Source of the DNA: Scleromatobacter sp964418745 | GTDB lineage: Bacteria > Pseudomonadota > Gammaproteobacteria > Burkholderiales > Burkholderiaceae_C | Direction of reading: 5' to 3' | Length of the DNA stretch: 64,000 nucleotides | NCBI GenBank assembly: GCA_964418745.1 | Contig: CAYQMX010000017.1 | Coordinates: 1-64,000, forward strand | Shown: positions 58,353-64,000 of the stretch, piece after piece | Layout of the letters: the number at the start of each line of letters is the position of its first letter | Numbering within the stretch: the first letter of the stretch is position 1 | The notes under the pieces: generated by a model | The model's input: only the letters and a program-made list of their open reading frames with translations | The model's database searches: none | Told to the model about the DNA's origin: nothing | Program-made: the position numbers and the translations under genes

Positions 58353-61253
58353 TCACCGCAGGGTCAGCGGGCAGCCCGAGGCATCGACGGGGCTGCCGGC
58401 GGCGGTGCCCGGGCAGGCATCCTGGCTGTCGGGAATGCCGTCGCCGTCGCCGTCGACCAGCGCCGGGCTCTGCACGTACACGATCACGGCCGAGCGCGCG
58501 GGCACCGACAGCGGCCAGCCGACCGGCTGCCGGGTGGCGAGGTCGTAGGCCTGCGCGCACGCGCTCGAGTGTGCGCCGGTGAATGGGCACGCCGCGCTGA
58601 GCGGCGTCGCCGCGGCATTGACGACCACGCTCGAGGTCTGCGCATTTGCGTCGGGCACGACCTGCACGATCTCGAGCCGGGCGATGGCGAGCGATTGTCC
58701 GGCGACGACGCGGTCGAAGTCGACGCGCGCCCCCGTGCCGGCGATCGTCTGAGTCGCCTGGAACACGACGCTGTGCCGGCTCCACGCGCGATTGCCGACG
58801 AAGGCCAGGTCGCGGTCGCCGAGCGAGGCGTAGTCGCCCGACCCGCGCCGCACCACCAGCGGCACGACCTGGCCGTCCGTCTGCGTCGACGTGTCGACCG
58901 TGAGGCGGTACCAGGCGCCCTGCTGCAGCGCGAAGCCGGGCGACGACAGGATGCCCGACGAGCCGCCGGCGACGTACTGCAGGCAGGCGCCGGCCGCGCA
59001 CGCGGTGCGCGTCATCTCGCCCGACGGCGCCGTCTCGTTCCAGGTGCTCCAGCCCGTGCTGTCGGCCTGCAGCGCGCCGTTGGGCACGATGTTCGCGCCG
59101 GTCGTGGCGTAGGCGGCGAAACCGTCGTTGCTGACCGCGCTGCCCTGCACGTCCACGGCCTGGCGGGACCCGTAGCCGGTGGTTCCGCTCCAGGCGCCGA
59201 AGGCCAGGCCGCGGCTGCCTGCCGCCGTGCCGTTGAGGGCGACAGTCGACGAGATCCTGTCGTAGAACCGGTCGGCCGCGAAGCTGCCGAACGCGGCGGT
59301 GTTCGCGTAGGTCGTGCTCAGCAGCAGGCCGACCGCGTTGGGCGCCACCGGGGCGATCAGGTTGCCGCTGACGACGTTGCCCTTCATGTCGCCGGTGGGA
59401 TCGAGGGTGTTGGAGTCCTCCTGCATCCAGATCTGGCCGCGCCGGTTGGCGAACAGGCGGTTCGACGCCAGCGTGTTGCGCACGGTGTTGTGCAACTGGA
59501 TCCCGAAGTCGGCGTCGATGACCGTGTTCGACTGGATCAGGACGTCCGAGCCGAGGTCGTCGATGTAGATCCCCTGGGCCGACGTGCCGCGCGCGCCGAC
59601 GGGCTGGCCTTGCAGGGCGCCGCGCGCATGCACCACGGTGTTGCCGGTGATCCGGGAGCCGTTGTCGGCGCGTCCGGTGTAGATGCCCCCGCAATCGTCC
59701 AGCACGCTGCAGGCGCCGTAGATGAAGTTGTCCGCCACCGTCGCGCCGGCCTGGGTCATGATGCCGACATAGCCGGCGTTGACGATGATGTTGCCGGTTG
59801 CCGTCGAGTTGCTGCCGATGAACAGCGCGGCGAGCGAGCGGCGCGGGACGCTGGTCACCACGTCGCCGTCGAGCCGCACGCCGCTGTCGCGGATGACGTT
59901 GTTGCGCGCGGTCAGCGCCGTCGCGTCGGCAATCAGCGGATCCATCGCGCCGCCCCAGCCGGTCACCGCGTCCGCGCCGGTGCGGGCGATGCTGCCGCTC
60001 TCGACCACGTCGTGGTCGCTGCCGGCCACGTCGATGCCGACGTCGGCCGTGTCCTCGACGCGCATGTTGCGCAGCGCGACGTCGCTGGTCGAGCGCGCGT
60101 CCACGCCCAGGCCGATCCCTTGGACGACCACGCCGTCCACCACGACGTGGCGACGTCCCTTCAGGTCGATGCCCACCGGCAGCGTGCTGGCGCCGACGAC
60201 GGTCGTCGGCGCCGCCGAGTCCGGCATCCAGGCGTAGACCTGCCGCGCGACGGGGTCGTACCACCACTGACCGGCGCCGCGCAGCATCCACAGCTGCCCG
60301 GTCAGGAAGTAGCCCCAGCCGCTGCGCACGGTGTAGGCGGGTGCCTTGGCGAGCGTGAGATGGCTGCCGTCGAAGGCCGCGACCGCGGACTCTTCCAGCA
60401 GCCACGCGTTGGTGCGCACATGCACGCGCGTGGTCGAATCGATGGTGGCGCCGGCGGGCAGCGTGAAGTCGGGGCCGGTCGTCAGCACCGCGCCGCTGCT
60501 GTCGGCGGCCAGCGCGAGGTAGGGCGAGCCGGGGTCGGCGGCGACGTCGGCGCCATTCGGGAAATGCGCCACGGTGAACGGTCCACTCGATGCGAACAGC
60601 TGCACCGGCGTCGTGTCCAGTGCCGCCCTGTAGATGCTGCCCTTGTACAGGCTCCAGGCGGACGCCGCGATCGGCACGCTGCCGTCGATGCGCGGCGGGC
60701 TGGCGCATCCGGCGGCGGGCTGCGCCACGACGATCGGCGCCCCGGCGGCGCCGTCCGAAGACAGGCTCAGGGTTTCGTGCCAGGCGCTGCCGCACGCCAG
60801 TTCGATGCGGTCGCCGGCCACCAGGCTGGCCTGCGCCACGCGCGCCAGCGTGCGCCAGGGGCCGCTGCCGGTGGCCGTCGTGGCCGCACGGCCGTCGTTG
60901 GTGTCGACGCCGTTCACGCTGTCGACGTAGTACACGTGGGCCGGCGCCTGGGTCAGCGCCGGCGCCGGGTCGGGCGTCACCGGGATGCCCAGCGACAGCA
61001 GGGCGGTGACGCTCAGTGCGCGCATGGTGCCCACCGCGTCGGCGATGGTGTCGCCCTGGATGGTCGACGTCGTTGCAGGGGATGCAGCGCTCGCGGGAGC
61101 AGGTGCGACCGGGGTGCTGGCGCTGCCGCCGGCGGCGGCCGCCGTCGTGTCGGGCGCGCTGCCGCCGCCACCGCCGCATGCGACGAGCATCGAGCACAGG
61201 AGCACGAGCGCTGCAGCGGACCGGGACGGCGCTGGCTGGAAGGAAATCGGCAT
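58353..61253 (-). CDS. Right-handed beta-helix lipoprotein with C-terminal thrombospondin type 3-like motif
   Basis: The 966-aa protein is a predicted lipoprotein: CSMLVAC is followed by GGGGGS, with the lipobox cysteine near residue 26. The pectate-lyase-like beta-helix region shows repeats such as NVIRDSGV, NTVVHARG and NTVIDADFGIQLHN. A later galactose-binding-like part precedes the end DGDGDGIPDSQDACP, a calcium-binding motif. The ATG at 61253 was chosen because the signal starts there; an in-frame start at 61328 adds 25 non-signal residues. It may act on, or bind, polysaccharide. Confidence 0.8.
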   Translation of the reverse strand: MPISFQPAPSRSAAALVLLCSMLVACGGGGGSAPDTTAAAAGGSASTPVAPAPASAASPATTSTIQGDTIADAVGTMRALSVTALLSLGIPVTPDPAPALTQAPAHVYYVDSVNGVDTNDGRAATTATGSGPWRTLARVAQASLVAGDRIELACGSAWHETLSLSSDGAAGAPIVVAQPAAGCASPPRIDGSVPIAASAWSLYKGSIYRAALDTTPVQLFASSGPFTVAHFPNGADVAADPGSPYLALAADSSGAVLTTGPDFTLPAGATIDSTTRVHVRTNAWLLEESAVAAFDGSHLTLAKAPAYTVRSGWGYFLTGQLWMLRGAGQWWYDPVARQVYAWMPDSAAPTTVVGASTLPVGIDLKGRRHVVVDGVVVQGIGLGVDARSTSDVALRNMRVEDTADVGIDVAGSDHDVVESGSIARTGADAVTGWGGAMDPLIADATALTARNNVIRDSGVRLDGDVVTSVPRRSLAALFIGSNSTATGNIIVNAGYVGIMTQAGATVADNFIYGACSVLDDCGGIYTGRADNGSRITGNTVVHARGALQGQPVGARGTSAQGIYIDDLGSDVLIQSNTVIDADFGIQLHNTVRNTLASNRLFANRRGQIWMQEDSNTLDPTGDMKGNVVSGNLIAPVAPNAVGLLLSTTYANTAAFGSFAADRFYDRISSTVALNGTAAGSRGLAFGAWSGTTGYGSRQAVDVQGSAVSNDGFAAYATTGANIVPNGALQADSTGWSTWNETAPSGEMTRTACAAGACLQYVAGGSSGILSSPGFALQQGAWYRLTVDTSTQTDGQVVPLVVRRGSGDYASLGDRDLAFVGNRAWSRHSVVFQATQTIAGTGARVDFDRVVAGQSLAIARLEIVQVVPDANAQTSSVVVNAAATPLSAACPFTGAHSSACAQAYDLATRQPVGWPLSVPARSAVIVYVQSPALVDGDGDGIPDSQDACPGTAAGSPVDASGCPLTLR

Positions 61254-61487
61254 CGACGCGGACGACTGGATCGCCGCACGACAAGCCTGGCGGAATCGGC
61301 AGGCTCGCGCGTCGCGCGAGCCCGCCATGTTCTCGTGCGTTTCGCCGGGAACTTGAGTCGATCCGCCGGGGAATTGACCCCGGTTTGCGGCGCTCTTCCC
61401 GAGCGCCCGTCATCCGCCATCGCGAGGGCCGGGCCGCAAGCCCCGGCCGAGCGCCGCGGCCTGCCCGCCGCCCGCGCCATCGTCAAT

Positions 61488-62369
61488 TCAATGCACTTCG
61501 CTGTGCGTGCAGGGGCGCAGCCATTGCGGCGGCTGGTCGCCGTCGAGCCGTCCCAGCACCAGCGCTGAAAGGCCCCGGGTGTCGTCGCCGTCGGCCAGCC
61601 CCTGTCCCAGCACCACGGTGGGCGCGTCGTCTTGCGGCCGCTCCGCCTTCAGGCGTGCCATCGCGTCGCGCAGCGACGCGACGTTCGCGACGTCGAGGAC
61701 ACAGCGGCGCACTTGCCCCATCACGCCCTTCGACAGCGCGATCCATGCCACCGCGCGTCCCTCGACGACGCACACGCTGGCATGCGGCGCGCGTGCCAGC
61801 AAGGGCACGCAGCACTTGGCCTCGAGGAACGCGTGGTGCCACCACGGCTCGACCGAGCGGATGCGAACGTCGTTCTGTGCGCCGTGGCGTCGCAGGGCGT
61901 CCAGGTCGACGCCTGCGAGCGCGACCACGCCGCGTGCGACGTCGTTCTGCCACGTCGCCAGCGGCCAGGCGGCGGCCGCGTCGCCATGGCGTTCGACGAG
62001 CGCCTGGCGCGCCTGCGAGCGCAGGCCGGCGTCGTCGCGCGACGGCAGCGCCGCGACGTCTTCGAGGCCCTGCGTCAGCTCGCTCGAGACCCACAGCCGG
62101 ACGTCGGCGCCCGGATGCGCGCGCATCCACTCGCGCACCCCGCCGTGGCGCGTCGCCGCCGCATAGCGGTTGGCCGGCGTCCAGGCCCAGGCACCGTTCG
62201 TGTCGACCAGCAAGGCATGCGCCGGACCCCGCAGGCCCAGGCCCTGGCGCAGCTGGCGCGACCAGCCGCGCGAGGCCTTGACCTGCCGCTTGAGCGCGTC
62301 GGCCACGACGACATCGAACCGGATGTCTCCGGCCGTCGACAGGAGAGGGGCGTCATTGAGCGAAAGCAT
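61488..62369 (-). CDS. Uncharacterised protein upstream of epsD
   Basis: The 293-aa protein starts MLSLNDAPLLSTAGDIRFDV and has no signal peptide or clear domain. Its spacing of short hydrophobic strands (AHALLVDTNGAWAW, VRLWVSSELTQGLE, SVCVVEGRAVAWIALSKG) hints at the actin-like/RNase H fold seen in GspL or PilM, but this is weak. A short Cys-Cys occurs in AKCCVPL. It is divergent from epsD, with 458 bases between. Its place at the edge of an EPS locus suggests a linked role. Confidence 0.6.
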   Translation of the reverse strand: MLSLNDAPLLSTAGDIRFDVVVADALKRQVKASRGWSRQLRQGLGLRGPAHALLVDTNGAWAWTPANRYAAATRHGGVREWMRAHPGADVRLWVSSELTQGLEDVAALPSRDDAGLRSQARQALVERHGDAAAAWPLATWQNDVARGVVALAGVDLDALRRHGAQNDVRIRSVEPWWHHAFLEAKCCVPLLARAPHASVCVVEGRAVAWIALSKGVMGQVRRCVLDVANVASLRDAMARLKAERPQDDAPTVVLGQGLADGDDTRGLSALVLGRLDGDQPPQWLRPCTHSEVH

Positions 62370-62505
62370 GGGGTGGGGCTCCTCGTGGATCGGTGGGGTC
62401 GACGCGGATCGCTGCGTGCACGTCGCTGCGGACATCCCCCGATTTGGTGAGCGAACGATATCGATGGCATGTGACCTGCCGTTCCCGCTCGCGGGCCCGG
62501 TTCGA

Positions 62506-62559
62506 TAGTCCGATGAGACCAGGGGACTCGCGAAGATCGCCACTAGTCCGATCGGACTA
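62506..62559. promoter_or_regulatory. Candidate operator: perfect 16-bp palindrome plus half-site
   Basis: TAGTCCGATCGGACTA (62544-62559) is a perfect palindrome, and its left half TAGTCCGAT recurs at 62506-62514, 38 bases away. This is the pattern of a transcription-factor binding site between the divergent genes at 62369 and 62828. The factor is unknown. Confidence 0.65.
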
Positions 62560-62681
62560 TCCCCGTCCCCGCTGCGCAGGGGATCCGAACGGCGCGTGGC
62601 GCCTGCGCACCCGCCGCCGCGGCGATCGGCAGCGGCCACGCCGCCGGCTCGGCGCGTCCGTCGCGGCGCCCGGGCGCCCCA

Positions 62682-62709
62682 TTGAATTGTCACAACGGCT
62701 ACCTAGACT
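62682..62709 (+). promoter_or_regulatory. Candidate sigma-70 promoter for epsD-epsF
   Basis: TTGAAT (62682-62687) and TAGACT (62704-62709) are spaced by 16 bases. The start would lie near 62716, giving a leader of about 110 bases. The match is moderate and no sigma-54 pair was found. Confidence 0.4.
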
Positions 62710-62827
62710 GCGAAGCCTTCGAGGGTGGTGATCCACCCGGACCACGCGGCGTGCCATGGCAGCAATCCGCGCTGGCTTTCATTGCACGCAAAAGACGGAC
62801 GGCGCCCGCGCCGGGAGGATTTCAGAG

Positions 62828-63754
62828 ATGAGCATCGCCTTCGACGACGCAAGGCCCCGCAGGGCTCTCGGCACGCTGCTGGTGGCCTGCCTGGCGGCCC
62901 TGGCAGCGTGCGGCCACTCGTCCTCCGGCGGCTCGCAGGTGGTGGCCTCGGTGGGCAGCGACGAGATCACCGAGACGCAGGTCAACCATGCGCTGGAACG
63001 CCAGGCCAACCTCCGCCCCGAGCAGGTCGAGAGCGCCAGCCGCAAGGCCGTGTCCGGGCTCGTCGAGCAGGCCATCGTGCTGCAGAAGGCCCACGACCTG
63101 AAGCTCGACCGCGACGAACGCGTGATGCAGAACATCGAGGCGCTCAAGCGAGAGGCGATCGTCAATGCCTACGTCGCCCGCATCGCGGAGGGCGCCAGCA
63201 AGCCCACGGACAAGGACATCCAGGCCTATTTCGACGACAACCCCGCGCTGTTCAGCCAGCGTCGGGTCTACACGTTCCAGGAACTGGCCATCGACGTGGC
63301 GCCGGCCAAGGCCAAGGAGATCGAGGGCCAGCTCACGCAGTTGAAGTCGGCCTCGGAGATCGCCGAGTACCTCAAGTCGCACCAGGTTCCGGTGCGCTCG
63401 ACGCAGTCGACGCTGGCCGCGGAGAACGTGCCCCAGGCGCTGCTCAAGCGCGTCGCGCAGCTGAAGGTCGGCCAGGGCGTCATCGTGTCCAACGAGGGCG
63501 GCCTGCGCATCCTGCTGCTGCTCGGCGCGCAGGACAGCCCCGCTGCCCTGGACACGGCGCGCCCGGCGATCGCCGCCTACCTGAGCACGCAGAACAAGCG
63601 GCAGGCGGTGCAGAAGGAGCTGGCCTCGCTGAAGGCGGGTGCCAAGGTCGCCTACTTCGGCAAATACGCCGGCCTCGCCGCCAGCGCCCCGGCGGCGGCG
63701 ACGTCGGCGGTCGCCACGGCGGCGCCCGCGAGCGCCGCCGTCAACCTCAGGTAG
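62828..63754 (+). CDS. epsD: EpsD-family peptidyl-prolyl cis-trans isomerase lipoprotein
   Basis: The 308-aa protein has a lipoprotein signal with LAALAACGHSS and a SurA/PpiD-like arrangement: SVGSDEITETQVNHALERQ, then AIVLQKAHDLKLDRDERV, then the parvulin-like SAVEIAEYL-style region (SASEIAEYLKSHQ). EpsD proteins are found in exosortase-associated exopolysaccharide loci. GGAGG (62814-62818) supports the ATG at 62828. epsF follows after 78 bases. The C-terminal Ala-rich tail is unconserved. Confidence 0.85.
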   Translation: MSIAFDDARPRRALGTLLVACLAALAACGHSSSGGSQVVASVGSDEITETQVNHALERQANLRPEQVESASRKAVSGLVEQAIVLQKAHDLKLDRDERVMQNIEALKREAIVNAYVARIAEGASKPTDKDIQAYFDDNPALFSQRRVYTFQELAIDVAPAKAKEIEGQLTQLKSASEIAEYLKSHQVPVRSTQSTLAAENVPQALLKRVAQLKVGQGVIVSNEGGLRILLLLGAQDSPAALDTARPAIAAYLSTQNKRQAVQKELASLKAGAKVAYFGKYAGLAASAPAAATSAVATAAPASAAVNLR

Positions 63755-63832
63755 CCCCGCGCCAGCCCTCCGCTGTTCCCGAGCGCCGGACCCTCGTCCG
63801 GCGTCGCCTGCGTCAACCATGGCTCGACATTC

Positions 63833-64000
63833 ATGACCCTCGTCCAGTTTCTCTCGATCCTTCGCGCCCGCTGGAAGGTCATGGCGATCGTGCTGGGCCT
63901 CGTGGTCGCGATCACCGCGGTGGTCAACGCCCTCTGGCCTCGGAGCTTCACGTCGACGGTCGCGGTGCTGGTCGACGTCAAGTCACCCGATCCGATCGCC
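63833..64000 (+). CDS. epsF: EpsF-type chain-length determinant protein (partial, N-terminus)
   Basis: 56 codons run to the window edge. MTLVQFLSILRARWKVM is followed by a transmembrane helix (VLGLVVAITAVVNAL) and the start of the periplasmic Wzz domain (SFTSTVAVLVDVKSPDP). Chain-length regulators of this type sit beside EpsD and set the polymer length of the exopolysaccharide. The rest lies outside. Confidence 0.85.
   Translation, partial: MTLVQFLSILRARWKVMAIVLGLVVAITAVVNALWPRSFTSTVAVLVDVKSPDPIA

Larger units (their letters stand above)
62370..62827. promoter_or_regulatory. 458-bp divergent regulatory region ahead of epsD
   Basis: No gene is seen. The region holds a perfect 16-bp palindrome, a second half-site and a candidate epsD promoter, listed separately. 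A GC-only run at 62580-62680 probably forms several hairpins. Confidence 0.6.

Noticed and set aside
62756..62827. An earlier in-frame start for epsD at 62756
   Set aside because: The GGAGG at 62814-62818 and the lipoprotein signal both point to the ATG at 62828; the extra 24 residues are not signal-like.

Overview
The window comes from a very GC-rich betaproteobacterium, most likely a member of the Burkholderiales in the Rubrivivax/Leptothrix/Methylibium/Ideonella neighbourhood. This placement rests on family recognition and conserved gene order, not on a database search. The supporting signs are an SAH riboswitch ahead of ahcY-metF, the run hisI-hisE-HIT-tatABC-degQ-like-mscL-petABC-sspA-sspB, the run rplM-rpsI-DUF6776-bactofilin-erpA-anmK-M23-tyrS, PEP-CTERM proteins, and an EpsD/EpsF exopolysaccharide locus at the right edge.

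Layout. 1-5.4 kb: membrane and lipid-carrier genes on the minus strand (glycosyltransferase, flippase-like protein, PAP2 phosphatase), then a YcaQ-type winged-helix protein and a LuxR regulator. 5.4-8.0 kb: the SAH-riboswitch-controlled methyl-cycle unit ahcY-metF. 8.0-13.6 kb: a lower-GC accessory block bounded by two inverted copies of a ~42-bp sequence. It carries a RaiA/HPF-like gene, an uncharted 38-codon ORF and a TerB gene with overlapping stop/start codons, then a Ca2+/H+ antiporter, and on the other strand a DUF2239 gene, a broken MATE transporter, a GIY-YIG gene and a MarR regulator. 13.7-18 kb: a secreted sedolisin-type peptidase divergent from a large PEP-CTERM protein. 18-22.9 kb: htpG with a heat-shock promoter, queE, queD, and a MoaD-like/beta-propeller pair. 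22.9-31.1 kb: a c-di-GMP enzyme, an HTH-REC regulator, a lipase with its foldase, a Crp/Fnr regulator, the SrkA kinase and a GNAT enzyme.

31.5-38.4 kb: ribosomal proteins L13/S9, cell-envelope and Fe-S genes, and tyrS. 38.4-40.4 kb: an arsenic operon arsR-arsI-aquaporin-arsC read leftward. 40.5-54.4 kb: housekeeping genes (DUF815 ATPase, Nudix, hisIE, HIT, tatABC, a DegQ-like protease, a DUF885 peptidase, pdxA, mscL, the cytochrome bc1 complex, sspAB) and tRNA-Thr(UGU). 54.5-61.3 kb: a secreted or surface set read leftward, made of a beta-helix lipoprotein, a PEP-CTERM protein, a 5'-nucleotidase and a degenerate protease-like TPR protein. 61.5-64 kb: an unrecognised gene divergent from epsD and the start of epsF, separated by a region with a perfect 16-bp palindrome.

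How the parts fit. The right third points to a cell that builds an exopolysaccharide coupled to PEP-CTERM protein sorting; no exosortase is visible here. Surface enzymes (nucleotidase, lipase, sedolisin) would act outside the membrane. The block at 8-13.6 kb looks like an acquired stress cassette. The most worthwhile leads are that block with its inverted repeats and overlapping small ORF, the SAH riboswitch expression platform, the PEP-CTERM/nucleotidase/pseudo-protease operon, and the palindromic site upstream of epsD. Most very long ORFs antisense to these genes are artefacts of high GC and were not annotated.
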